Assembly: GCA_904419145.1 (NCBI GenBank)
Contig: CAJFQQ010000013.1
Coordinates: 1-61,164 of the forward strand
Length of the DNA: 61,164 bases
Origin: an uncultured Oscillospiraceae bacterium
Lineage (GTDB): Bacteria; Bacillota; Clostridia; Oscillospirales; Oscillospiraceae
Reading direction: 5' to 3'
Shown: piece by piece, positions 45,076 to 53,187 of the stretch
Numbering within the stretch: position 1 is the stretch's first letter
Layout: each line of letters opens with the position of its first letter
The notes under the pieces: generated by a model
What the model saw: only the letters and a program-made list of their open reading frames with translations
Database searches by the model: none
What the model was told of the DNA's origin: nothing
Program-made: the position numbers and the translations under genes

Positions 45076-45104
45076 AGGATATCACAGCGTGGGGCAAAAT
45101 GCAA
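45076..45104 (-). promoter_or_regulatory. promoter of rplS
   Basis: Minus strand TTGCAT (45099-45104), 17-bp spacer, TATCCT (45076-45081). Confidence 0.7.
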
Positions 45105-45130
45105 GTCTTTTTTTCAAAATTTCGGCAAAA

Positions 45131-45637
45131 TCAGGCGGTTTTTTTGAGTTCCAACCCCCGCTCCCCCACCTGGACGCTGCCGTCCTTCAGGGAGATATAG
45201 GGGGAGAAGGACACCGTCTCCCCGCCATAGGACAGTTCCACCGTCAAATCGGAGAAAATGTCGCTGATGTTGCACTGCACCACAAAGGGGACGCTGTCCT
45301 CCGCCTCAAACAGGATCGTTGGCTCTGTACTGTTGATGTCGTTGCGGTAGAGTTTCACCGCCATGTCCGGGTACCGGGGGACAATGAGATAGAACTCCCC
45401 AGGGGAGATATAGTGGACCGGAACGCTCTCCCCCTTCAAATACGCTGTCTGGTAATCCGACAGGCCCTGCATCTCCTCCCAGCCCAGGTAGGCCGCGGCG
45501 TAGAGCTGCCCCTCCTGGAATGTGATGTTCTCATAGGGGAGGGCCGGCTCCTCTTCCGACGGCGCGGCCTGGGTGCAGGCGGTCAGGGCAAGGCACAAGA
45601 CAGCCAGGACGGCAAATAGATACCTTTTCTGTTTCAT
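45131..45637 (-). CDS. small lipoprotein of unknown function (168 aa)
   Basis: The signal peptide MKQKRYLFAVLAVLCLALTAC ends in lipobox LTAC, so the mature chain is membrane-anchored outside the cell. The rest is strand-rich (YISPGEFYLIVPRYPDMAVK; LSYGGETVSFSPYISLKDGS) without a domain I recognise. It follows the DUF2344 gene by 20 bp and precedes the rplS promoter. Confidence 0.7.
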   Translation of the reverse strand: MKQKRYLFAVLAVLCLALTACTQAAPSEEEPALPYENITFQEGQLYAAAYLGWEEMQGLSDYQTAYLKGESVPVHYISPGEFYLIVPRYPDMAVKLYRNDINSTEPTILFEAEDSVPFVVQCNISDIFSDLTVELSYGGETVSFSPYISLKDGSVQVGERGLELKKTA

Positions 45638-45657
45638 TTACGCCCCTTCCTGCTTTC

Positions 45658-46305
45658 TCAGCGGAACTGCTGTCTGTTTCCGTCCAGCAGGGCCGTCCGC
45701 CGCACTCGGACAAAGTCAGGTTTCAGGTCCGGCAGGTGCCGCTCCACCGCCGCAGCCAGCAGCGCCGGGTTCACGCCGGGGTTCTGGCTTTGAACGGTGA
45801 CGTGGAGCACCACCGTCCCCTCCCGCTTCTCTGCGGCAACGGACTCGATCATGGGGCGGATGTCTGTATCCACCATCTGCTTTTTCTTGTTGCGCTTGGC
45901 CACCACCACGGACTCTCCCAGGAGCAGGGCCGTGATCCGCTCCGCCGCCCCGCCGGGGACGCCGCCGTCGTACTCCAGGGTCACATCCGCCTGGAGGAAT
46001 TTCATCTCCCGCACCGGCTCCACCGGCGCCCAGCAGTCCAGGATACGCACTCCCTCCGGCAGGAAGGGGTTCAGCCGCTCCGGGAAGGCGGCGGCATCCA
46101 AGTCCTCCACCGTCTCAAAGTCCAACAGTTCACAGCTGCTGCTCTGCCCCACCGAGAGGGGCAGTACAAAGGACATCACCGGGTGGGGGTGGAAGCCGCT
46201 GGAGTGGCGGATGACCAGCCCCGCCCGGATAAACACCCGCTGGAAGGTCCGCAGCAGGTCCAGGTGGGAGATATAGGCCGCCGTCCCCTCCTTGGAGAAC
46301 AGCAT
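45658..46305 (-). CDS. TIGR03936/DUF2344 radical SAM-associated protein
   Basis: 215 residues from the ATG at 46305. The opening MLFSKEGTAAYISHLDLLRT, followed by FQRVFIRAGLVIRHSSGFHPHP, is the DUF2344 signature. It is usually adjacent or fused to the B12-binding radical SAM protein encoded upstream, with which it presumably works; the reaction is unknown. The frame is open further upstream, where it overlaps the partner in a different frame, so the exact start is uncertain. Confidence 0.85.
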   Translation of the reverse strand: MLFSKEGTAAYISHLDLLRTFQRVFIRAGLVIRHSSGFHPHPVMSFVLPLSVGQSSSCELLDFETVEDLDAAAFPERLNPFLPEGVRILDCWAPVEPVREMKFLQADVTLEYDGGVPGGAAERITALLLGESVVVAKRNKKKQMVDTDIRPMIESVAAEKREGTVVLHVTVQSQNPGVNPALLAAAVERHLPDLKPDFVRVRRTALLDGNRQQFR

Positions 46306-48134
46306 CCGGTATTCAGACCTACCATCTGGTTGGCCCCGCAGCCGGAGCACTGGGTGCGGCAGTCCGGGGTGGTCACGGTGGCGTAGCACCGCTCCCGCTC
46401 CCGCCACAGGTAACCATCCCCCACGCCGCAGGAGATCATGGACCAGGGGAAGATCTCGTCTTTTGCCCGGGTACGGTTGGCGTAGAACGCCGGGTCGATG
46501 CCGCACGCGTCAAAAGCCTCCAGCCAGCGGTTCAGGTCGAAGTAGTCTGTCCAGGCGTCCAGATGGGCCCCCTTGCGGAAAGCCGTCTCCAGCACCCGGC
46601 CCAGCCGCCGGTCCCCCCGGGCCAGCACGGCCTCTAGAAAACTGGTATCCCCGTCGTGCCAGTTGTAGGTGACGGCCCGGGCGGTCATATGCTCCCGCAG
46701 GAGTTTCACCCGGCGCTCATACTCCGCCCGAGAGATCTGGGACTCCCACTGGAAAGCAGTAAAGGGCTTGGGCACAAACCAGGAGGTGGATACCGTGATG
46801 CGCACCCCCCGGGCCTTGTTGCTGGCGTGCTCCCGCCAGCAGTGGATGACGTGGTTGGCCATCTCGGCGATGCCGATGATGTCCTCGTCTGTCTCCGTGG
46901 GAAGGCCCAGCATGAAGTAGAGTTTCACGCTGTTCCACCCATTGGAGAAAGCCCGCCGGAGGCTCTCCATCAGGTCCTCCTCGGTGAGGTTCTTGTTGAT
47001 GGCGTCCCGCAGGCGCTGGGTGCCCGCCTCCGGGGCAAAGGTGAGGCCGGCCTTGCGCCCCTTACTCAGCCGCTCGGTGAGGGCCATGGAGAAGTTGTCC
47101 GCCCGGAGGCTGGGGAGGCTCAGGTTTACATGGTGGGCCGCGCAGTACTCCTCCAGCCCGTCGCACAGGTCCACCAGGTCCGGGTAGTCGCTGGTGGAGA
47201 GGCTGGAGAGGGTCATCTCCTGGTAGCCCGAGTCCTCGCAGGCCCGGACCCCCTGGCCCACCAGCACGTCCTTGCTGCGGCAGCGGACCGGGCGGTAGAC
47301 ATACCCCGCCTGGCAGAATCGGCAGCCCCGGATGCAGCCCCGGAACAGTTCCAGGGTCACCCGGTCGTGGACGATCTCCGTGGAGGGGACAATGGACTTC
47401 TCCGGGAAGTAGGCGCCGTCCATATGTTGTATGATGCGCTTTTTCACCTTCTCCGGGGCGCCGTCCTTTGCGGTGATGGCGGCCACGGTGCCGTCGTCGC
47501 GGTAGGTCACGTCGTAGAGGGAGGGGACATAGATGCCCTCGATCTGACTGGCCGCCCGGAGGAAGCGGGGCTTGTCCCACCCCTCCGCCTTTGCCCTGCG
47601 GTAGAGAGCGATGAGTTCCGGCAGTTCCTCCTCCCCCTCGCCGATGCAGGCCAGGTCGATGAAGTCCGCCAGGGGCTCGGCGTTGTACATGGCGGTGCCC
47701 CCGGCAATCACCAGCGGCTTGAGGGCCGTCCCCCGGTCCTCAGCGCGCAGAGGGATGCCGGAGAGGTCCAGCATGTTGAGCAGGGCCGTGTAGGCCATCT
47801 CATACCCCACAGAGAAGGCCACGATATCAAACTCCCCCACACTGTCCCCACTCTCCAGGGCCCAGAGGGGGATGTGGTGCTCCCGCATCTCCTGCTCCAT
47901 GTCCCCCCAAGGGGCGAACACCCGCTCGCACCAGACTCCGTCCAGGTTGTTCATCACACCGTAGAGGATCCGCATCCCCAGGTTGGACATGCCGATCTCA
48001 TAGGTATCCGGGAAACAGAAGGCCACCCGGGTATCCACCTGGGCTTTGTCCTTCACCACCGCGTTGTATTCTCCCCCCACATACCGGGCAGGCTTCTGCA
48101 CCCGGGGGAGGATGCGCTCCAATCTCTTATCCAA
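46176..48134 (-). CDS. TIGR03960 B12-binding-type radical SAM protein
   Basis: 652 residues from a TTG at 48134 placed 8 nt after AAAGGAG. An N-terminal cobalamin-binding-like fold (to about 240) is followed by the radical SAM triad C267-x3-C271-x2-C274 (CIRGCRFC). After the family end motif QCSGCGANQ the frame does not stop but runs about 45 codons of low-complexity residues (GCCSPRRGRRPISPTWTC) inside the DUF2344 coding region. That tail is atypical and suggests a lost stop or frameshift at the junction. Family function unknown. Confidence 0.88.
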   Translation of the reverse strand: MDKRLERILPRVQKPARYVGGEYNAVVKDKAQVDTRVAFCFPDTYEIGMSNLGMRILYGVMNNLDGVWCERVFAPWGDMEQEMREHHIPLWALESGDSVGEFDIVAFSVGYEMAYTALLNMLDLSGIPLRAEDRGTALKPLVIAGGTAMYNAEPLADFIDLACIGEGEEELPELIALYRRAKAEGWDKPRFLRAASQIEGIYVPSLYDVTYRDDGTVAAITAKDGAPEKVKKRIIQHMDGAYFPEKSIVPSTEIVHDRVTLELFRGCIRGCRFCQAGYVYRPVRCRSKDVLVGQGVRACEDSGYQEMTLSSLSTSDYPDLVDLCDGLEEYCAAHHVNLSLPSLRADNFSMALTERLSKGRKAGLTFAPEAGTQRLRDAINKNLTEEDLMESLRRAFSNGWNSVKLYFMLGLPTETDEDIIGIAEMANHVIHCWREHASNKARGVRITVSTSWFVPKPFTAFQWESQISRAEYERRVKLLREHMTARAVTYNWHDGDTSFLEAVLARGDRRLGRVLETAFRKGAHLDAWTDYFDLNRWLEAFDACGIDPAFYANRTRAKDEIFPWSMISCGVGDGYLWRERERCYATVTTPDCRTQCSGCGANQMVGLNTGCCSPRRGRRPISPTWTCCGPSSGCLSGRGWSSATPAASTPTR

Positions 48135-48160
48135 AAGGCTGTCTCCTTTGCCGTTTTTTC

Positions 48161-48805
48161 TTAAGTATTGTATCCGCTTTTCCCCGGTTTGGCAACCCTG
48201 AAATTCCGCCCCCGGCCCCGCCTGCGCTCTGCCAGAACCGGGCGCACCTGGGCCAGGGCCATCCCCAGCACCGCCAGGAGGAACAGCATCCCTCCGCCGG
48301 TCTCCCACACCAGCCCCGCCACCAGGGAGAGCAGCAGCGCCAAAGTGATGAGATTCACCAGATAACACACCCGCTGGGCGGTAAAGGGCTCTGTGGCCCA
48401 GGCCACCGCCAGATAGAGGGCCCGCCCTCCGTCCAGCCCCCGGATGGGCAGCAGGTTATAGACGCCCAGGATGAAGTTGGCCCCGGCGAAGAGGTACTCC
48501 CCCGTCACCCGGGCAAAGAGAAAGGCAAGTGCGAAATTCACCATGGCCCCCGCCAGTGTGGCCAGCAGGTCCCGGCCGTAGGAGAGGCGGTCCTGAAGGG
48601 GCGCCCGGATCACCGCTCCCATTGGGGTGATGGTCACCGCCTCCACCGGCACATGGTACAGCCACAGGATGAACAAGTGTCCTAACTCGTGACACAGCGC
48701 CGCCGCCAGCACCAGGGGCAGCACCTCCCCGGCCCCCGCCAGCACCGACAGGGCGATGGTCACCAGGAAGCCCGGGGAGAAATGGAGCTTAGTGGACTTC
48801 CACAT
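48161..48805 (-). CDS. SpoIVFB-like M50 intramembrane metalloprotease
   Basis: 214 residues from the ATG at 48805, which overlaps the upstream M23 gene by 17 bp. The zinc site HELGH is at 39-43 and the second motif LLPIRGLDGG near 120-129; about five membrane helices. In spore formers this partner of SpoIVFA activates pro-sigma-K in the mother cell. Pairing with an M23 protein and the sigma-E-like promoter support that role here. Confidence 0.85.
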   Translation of the reverse strand: MWKSTKLHFSPGFLVTIALSVLAGAGEVLPLVLAAALCHELGHLFILWLYHVPVEAVTITPMGAVIRAPLQDRLSYGRDLLATLAGAMVNFALAFLFARVTGEYLFAGANFILGVYNLLPIRGLDGGRALYLAVAWATEPFTAQRVCYLVNLITLALLLSLVAGLVWETGGGMLFLLAVLGMALAQVRPVLAERRRGRGRNFRVAKPGKSGYNT

Positions 48806-49760
48806 AATAGATGGGGTTGAGGTAGGTCTCCCCGTCCATGAGCTCAAAATGGAGATGGGTGCCGGTGACATTGCCGGTACTGCCCATCTCCGCGATCTTC
48901 TGCCCCTTTTCCACGGCCTGGCCGGTGGTGACCAGCACCTTACTGCAGTGGCCGTAGAGGGTGGTAATGCCGTTGTCGTGGGTGACCATCAGGTAGTTGC
49001 CGAAGCTGCTGCTCTCTCCGGTGGCCTTCACGGTGCCGTCGGCAAAGGCGCAGATCTCCGTGCCCTCCACATTGGCGATATCCAGCCCGTAGTGGAACAG
49101 CTCCTCCCCCTGGATGGGGTGCTCCCGGTAGCCAAAGGTGGAGGTCAATGTCCCCTGGGCGGGGGTGGTGTAGTCAAAACCCAGCACCTGCTGGGAGAAG
49201 GTCACATTGGCCGGCGCGGCACTGTTGAACTGCACCAGGGACTGGGACGGCACCGTTTCCAGCTGTTCCACCGCCTCCGGCACCCCCTCCGGCCGTTTTT
49301 TCGCCGTGGTTCCCTGCTCCAGGCGCTGTGTCAGCTGATCCGCCGGCGCCGGGATATCCTCTGCCGCCGCCAGCACGGCGGCAGTCTGCTCCGCCGCATA
49401 GCGGGCCGGGGCAAAGACGGCGGTATAGGCCTCCTCCAGGGACTCTCCCACGCTCTTCTCCCCGGCGATGGCCTCCCCCACCGCGGAGAAGGCAGCCTTG
49501 AAGTCCGCGTCCTGGCCCAGTGCCTCCCGCACCGTGGCGGCCACGCCGGCCATACTCTCTGGAAACAACAGCTTCCACGCCACCAAGGCCACAAAGATCC
49601 CCCCCGCCACCACCAGCTGCAGCATCCTGCGCCGCTGGAGGGCGGTGACTGCCGCACTGCTGCCGCTGCGGCTGCTCCCCGCAGTCCGGACTGGACGGGC
49701 CGGACGGGGCTTCCGCCGGCCAGCGGCGCGTTTTCCCGCATAGGTTCGGGTGCCTGCCAT
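48789..49760 (-). CDS. SpoIVFA-like M23 (LytM) family membrane protein
   Basis: 323 residues from the ATG at 49760 (RBS AGGAGGT). A basic N-terminus, one membrane helix (about 47-66), a helical linker, then an M23 domain: STFGYREHPIQGEELFHYGLDI, and TGTHLHFEL. The zinc histidines HxH are present (THLHFEL), as is the H in FHYGLDI. SpoIVFA in Bacillus has this layout and controls SpoIVFB, encoded next. Confidence 0.82.
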   Translation of the reverse strand: MAGTRTYAGKRAAGRRKPRPARPVRTAGSSRSGSSAAVTALQRRRMLQLVVAGGIFVALVAWKLLFPESMAGVAATVREALGQDADFKAAFSAVGEAIAGEKSVGESLEEAYTAVFAPARYAAEQTAAVLAAAEDIPAPADQLTQRLEQGTTAKKRPEGVPEAVEQLETVPSQSLVQFNSAAPANVTFSQQVLGFDYTTPAQGTLTSTFGYREHPIQGEELFHYGLDIANVEGTEICAFADGTVKATGESSSFGNYLMVTHDNGITTLYGHCSKVLVTTGQAVEKGQKIAEMGSTGNVTGTHLHFELMDGETYLNPIYYVEVH

Positions 49761-49786
49761 AGGACCTCCTCCTTCCATACAGAAAA

Positions 49787-49815
49787 AGCCTATGCGCCGC
49801 GCCGGGAAAATATGA
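49787..49815 (-). promoter_or_regulatory. sigma-E-like promoter of the spoIVFA/spoIVFB-like pair
   Basis: Minus strand TCATATT (49809-49815), 14-bp spacer, CATAGGCT (49787-49794), close to the mother-cell sigma-E pattern (kmATATT-N13-15-CATACANT). It lies 27 bp before the M23 ATG; the Bacillus spoIVF operon is sigma-E controlled. Confidence 0.55.
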
Positions 49816-49821
49816 AGCAAA

Positions 49822-49852
49822 CAGCCGCCGCAGCGCTATGCTGCGGCGGCTG
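49822..49852 (-). terminator. terminator after the U32 peptidase gene
   Basis: A perfect 13-bp stem (49822-49834 with 49840-49852, 5-nt loop), followed on the minus strand by TTTGCTTCATATTTT. It overlaps the start of the sigma-E-like promoter region. Confidence 0.75.
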
Positions 49853-49865
49853 GCCGTCCATTGTT

Positions 49866-51059
49866 CTATTGGGCCGACAGGGGGCGTGCGATGCGCAGGA
49901 TGCTCATGGCCGGCACCTGCCGGGGCAGGCGCATCCGGAACACCATCTGGGGCGTTCTGGGCTCGGTGAGGGGGAGGCCGTCCTGGTCCTCCATCACCGG
50001 CACCTCCAGGGAAAAGGGCTTGGTGTCCGGCCCCACCACCTCCACCGTGTCACCAGCCGCAAACTTGTTGCGCAGGGACAGGGTGGCCAGGCCGTTTTCC
50101 TCGCAGTCCGTCACCAGGGCCACCACCTGCCACTCCCGGATGTAGCGGGAGTCCTCGTAATACTGGCCCGGCTGGCCGTAGTAAAACCCGGTGGCGTAGT
50201 GGCGGTGGCTCACATGGTCCACCGCCCGCCCGGCAGCCACGTCGTCGATGACATGGCGGTAGGCACCGGTGACGATAGCGGCATAGTAGGCGGACTTGGC
50301 CCGCCCCTCGATCTTCAGGCTGCTGAGCCCCACATCCATCAGATCATCCACATGGTCGATCATGCACATGTCCCGGGAGTTCATGATATAGGTGCCCTTC
50401 TCATCCTCGAACACCGGGAAATATTCCCCGGGCCGCTTCTCCTCCATGAGGTAGTACTGGTAGCGGCAGGGCTGGGCGCAGGCGCCCCGGTTGCTGTCCC
50501 GCCCGGTCATGTAGTTGGAGAGCAGACACCGCCCGGAGTAGCTGACACACATAGCCCCGTGGACGAAGGCCTCCAGCTCCAGCTCCTTCGGCGTCTTTTC
50601 CCGGATGGTGCGGATCTCCTCCAAGCTCAGCTCCCGGGCCAAAATCACCCGGCTGGCCCCCTGGTCGTACCAGGCGGAGGCGGTGACAAAGTTGGAGATG
50701 CTGGCCTGGGTGGAGATGTGGCGCTGGCAGCGGGGGGCGTACTTCCCCGCCAGGGTGAAGGCCCCCAGATCCGCTACGATCAGCGCGTCCACCCCGGCGT
50801 CCTGAAGGCGCTCCAGGTGGGCGGGCAGCTGCGTCACCTCGTCGTTGCGGGGCATGGTGTTCACCGTGCAGTGGACCCGGACGCCGTGGTCGTGGGCAAA
50901 GCGCACCGCCGCAGGCAGCTCCTCGTCGGTGAAGTTCCCGGCGAAGGAGCGCATCCCGAAAGCTGTCCCCGCCAGATAGACCGCATCGGCGCCGTAGAGC
51001 ACCGCCATCTTCAGTTTTTCCATGTCCCCTGCCGGGGAGAGCAGTTCCGGTTTCTTCAT
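49866..51059 (-). CDS. peptidase U32 family protein
   Basis: 397 residues. ELLSPAGDMEKLKMAVLYGADAVYLAG (partly quoted ELLSPAGDMEKLKMAVLYG) is the U32 opening, and the four-cysteine signature is seen in YSGRCLLSNYMTGRDSNRGACAQPCR. Related enzymes include rRNA/tRNA hydroxylases (RlhA, TrhP) and putative collagenases; which applies is undecided. The ATG at 51059 is preceded by an in-frame GTG. It abuts mltG (2 bp), the common mltG-U32 order. Confidence 0.9.
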   Translation of the reverse strand: MKKPELLSPAGDMEKLKMAVLYGADAVYLAGTAFGMRSFAGNFTDEELPAAVRFAHDHGVRVHCTVNTMPRNDEVTQLPAHLERLQDAGVDALIVADLGAFTLAGKYAPRCQRHISTQASISNFVTASAWYDQGASRVILARELSLEEIRTIREKTPKELELEAFVHGAMCVSYSGRCLLSNYMTGRDSNRGACAQPCRYQYYLMEEKRPGEYFPVFEDEKGTYIMNSRDMCMIDHVDDLMDVGLSSLKIEGRAKSAYYAAIVTGAYRHVIDDVAAGRAVDHVSHRHYATGFYYGQPGQYYEDSRYIREWQVVALVTDCEENGLATLSLRNKFAAGDTVEVVGPDTKPFSLEVPVMEDQDGLPLTEPRTPQMVFRMRLPRQVPAMSILRIARPLSAQ

Positions 51060-51062
51060 CAC

Positions 51063-52202
51063 TTATCCCAGGCTGTTGATGACCTGCTGGTGTTCAGCAT
51101 AAGTCTCGCTGAAGATATGCAGGCCGTCATTGCCCAATACATAGTAGTAATAGCTGGTCTCCGCCGGCTGCAGCGCCGCCCGGATGGAGGCAAAGCCGGG
51201 GTTGGAGATGGGTGTGGGGGGCAGGCCCGCGTGGGTATACAGGTTATAGGGGCTGTCCACCGTCATATCCTCCTCTGTCAGCTCCGTGTGGCCGGTGGCA
51301 TAGACCAGGGATGCATCAATCTGCAGCAGTCCGCCGGTCTCATAGGAGGGGTTGTTCAGCCGGTTGTAGATCACCGAGGCGATCTTCTCCCGGTCCGTGC
51401 CGTCAGTTTCCTCCTCAATCAGGGAGGCGATGGTGATGATCTCCTGGAGGCTCCGGCCGGACTCCTCCACCAGTGCCATGACATCATCGCTCATCTGGCG
51501 GTTGAATTCGTCCAGCAGGCGGCTCAAGGCATGGGCCGCATTTTCCCCTACATAGAAATCATAGGTATTGGGGAACAGATAGCCCTCCAGCCGGGTAACG
51601 CTCCCCTTCAGGCTGTCATCCAGGAATGCGTACTCAAAGTCGTAGTTTGCCGCGGCATCGGTGAACTCCTCCACCGTATTGACCCCATTCTCTGCCAGGA
51701 GATTGATGGTCTGCATCACGGTGTAGCCCTCCGGGATGGTGACCCGCACCGTCTCCGCCGAGAGATTCCCCCCGCTGCTGCCGGTCATCCCCACGATCAG
51801 GGCACGGTAGTCCATGTCGGTGTTGAGGGTATAGGTCCCCTCTCCAATCTTCTCATCGGCGTTGGAGATCCACGCAAAGAGATTGAAAAACCAGCGATAT
51901 TCGATCAGGCCGGCATCCTTGAGTTTCTTGGACACGGAATGAACCGTATCCTCCTGCGTCACTTCCACAGTGACTTCCTTGTATTCCTTATTAAAGGCGC
52001 ACAGATCGTTGGCCAACAGCCATCCGATGCCTGCCAGCAAAATGGACGCCACCACCACGCAGACAAGATACACCAGCGCACGGAATATCGGGTTACGGCG
52101 GCGCCTTTTTCGGGGATGCTGGCCTCCGGAACCAGATGATGCCTGTCGGCGCACCTGCTCCCGATCCCATCCGGTGGTTTGGTAACGGTCTTCATTGCTC
52201 AT
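51063..52202 (-). CDS. mltG: endolytic transglycosylase MltG
   Basis: 379 residues. A basic cytoplasmic tail (PRKRRRRN), one membrane helix (about 42-64), and the YceG domain with the catalytic Glu in TIASLIEEETDG and the LPPTPISNPG segment near the C-terminus. It cuts nascent peptidoglycan strands and helps set glycan length at the outer face of the membrane. Confidence 0.94.
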   Translation of the reverse strand: MSNEDRYQTTGWDREQVRRQASSGSGGQHPRKRRRRNPIFRALVYLVCVVVASILLAGIGWLLANDLCAFNKEYKEVTVEVTQEDTVHSVSKKLKDAGLIEYRWFFNLFAWISNADEKIGEGTYTLNTDMDYRALIVGMTGSSGGNLSAETVRVTIPEGYTVMQTINLLAENGVNTVEEFTDAAANYDFEYAFLDDSLKGSVTRLEGYLFPNTYDFYVGENAAHALSRLLDEFNRQMSDDVMALVEESGRSLQEIITIASLIEEETDGTDREKIASVIYNRLNNPSYETGGLLQIDASLVYATGHTELTEEDMTVDSPYNLYTHAGLPPTPISNPGFASIRAALQPAETSYYYYVLGNDGLHIFSETYAEHQQVINSLG

Positions 52203-52318
52203 AGGGGGATCCCCTCCTCTGTTACAAAATCGAAAGCAAAAATTTTCTTGCGGTCAAGCTTCCCTCTCCCTCACAGGGACATAGAATATCACAGTGAATG
52301 ACAAGTGAGGTGACAAAC

Positions 52319-52465
52319 ATGTGGAACAATAACAACTGCCTGTGGATCATTCTGATTATCCTGCTGATCAGCTGCTGCGGTAATGGCAACTGCGGTAATT
52401 CCTGCAGCTGCAGCAACAACAGCAACAGCTGCTCCTGCGGCAATTCCTGCGACTGCTGCTGCTGA
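52319..52465 (+). CDS. 48-residue cysteine-rich membrane micro-protein
   Basis: The ATG at 52319 follows GTGAGGTG. The protein opens MWNNNNCLWIILIILLISCC: a hydrophobic helix at 8-18, then 12 Cys in 48 residues (7, 19, 20, 25, 29, 31, 38, 40, 44, 46, 47, 48) in Gly/Asn/Ser spacers, ending CDCCC. Similar short proteins occur in gut Clostridia (sometimes mislabelled chorion class high-cysteine HCB protein); their function is unknown. It lies divergently from mltG, alone on the plus strand. Confidence 0.7.
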   Translation: MWNNNNCLWIILIILLISCCGNGNCGNSCSCSNNSNSCSCGNSCDCCC

Positions 52466-52512
52466 GCACTACATAGGGTCTCTCGGGGGGCGCGGCAGCG
52501 TCCCCCGCCCTA

Positions 52513-53187
52513 TTATTCCCGCTCCAGCAGCGGCGCCACCAGGGACCACACCTCCCGGTGGATCTCCTCCGGGGTGCGGATCGCGCCGTCCCGGCTGCAA
52601 TCAATGCGGCGCCAGCCGTCAAAGGCCACCACCCGGAGGGCGTTCTCCCGACAACGGCGGAGATACGCCGCGTCCGCCTCGTGGATGTCGGCGTGCTGTC
52701 CGGTGCTCTCCTCTCTTTGACGGCGGAGGGCAGCGGAAAGTTCCGCCGGAAGATCCAGATAAATCACAAGGTCGGGCCTGGGAAGGCCCATCAGGTCATA
52801 TTCAAAGTGAAACAGCCACTGAAGATAGTCCTGACACGCCCCGTCCGGCAGCTTTCCCGCCTGGTGGACGGCGTTGGAGGTAGTATAGCGGTCTGTGACC
52901 ACCAGCCCTCCCGTCTCGTACCAGTTTCCCCAGTCCTGCTTGTAGGAGGCGTAGCGGTCCACGGCGTAAAACGTGGAGGCGGCATAGGGGTTTACGTCAT
53001 TGGGGTCCGTGCCGAAGGCCCCGTTCAGGTACATCCGAACCAGCATGGAGGAGTCCTGATCGTACCGGGGAAAGGTCAGCTTCCGCACCGCCCGGCCCCG
53101 CTGCTCCAGGGCCTCCACCAGGAGCTTGGTCTGGGTGGCCTTGCCGGAGCCGTCAGTGCCCTCAAAAACAATGAGCTTTCCCTTCAC
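52513..53187 (-). CDS. tmk: thymidylate kinase
   Basis: 224 residues from the GTG at 53187, which overlaps the TagA-type gene stop (GTGA). P-loop FEGTDGSGKATQ, with Ala in place of the usual Thr after GK, the DRYTTSN motif and a lid-containing RRQREESTG segment. It phosphorylates dTMP. The shadow frames with longer N-termini overlap the neighbour and have no RBS. Confidence 0.93.
   Translation of the reverse strand: MKGKLIVFEGTDGSGKATQTKLLVEALEQRGRAVRKLTFPRYDQDSSMLVRMYLNGAFGTDPNDVNPYAASTFYAVDRYASYKQDWGNWYETGGLVVTDRYTTSNAVHQAGKLPDGACQDYLQWLFHFEYDLMGLPRPDLVIYLDLPAELSAALRRQREESTGQHADIHEADAAYLRRCRENALRVVAFDGWRRIDCSRDGAIRTPEEIHREVWSLVAPLLERE

Noticed and set aside
46290-46320. Programmed frameshift joining TIGR03960 and DUF2344
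   Set aside because: No slippery heptamer or convincing downstream stimulator is seen at the junction; an overlap or a mutation is simpler.
48756-52139. Very long plus-strand open frame (1127 codons) opposite the mltG/U32/M23 genes
   Set aside because: It is a shadow of GC-rich minus-strand genes: low-complexity His/Gly/Val/Leu composition, no domain, no RBS. The same applies to other long antisense frames opposite polC, lon, clpX, thrC, larC and TIGR03960.
52285-52300. Sigma-K-type promoter (CATAGAATA) before the cysteine-rich micro-protein
   Set aside because: The -10 pattern fits, but no matching -35 element was found at the required distance.
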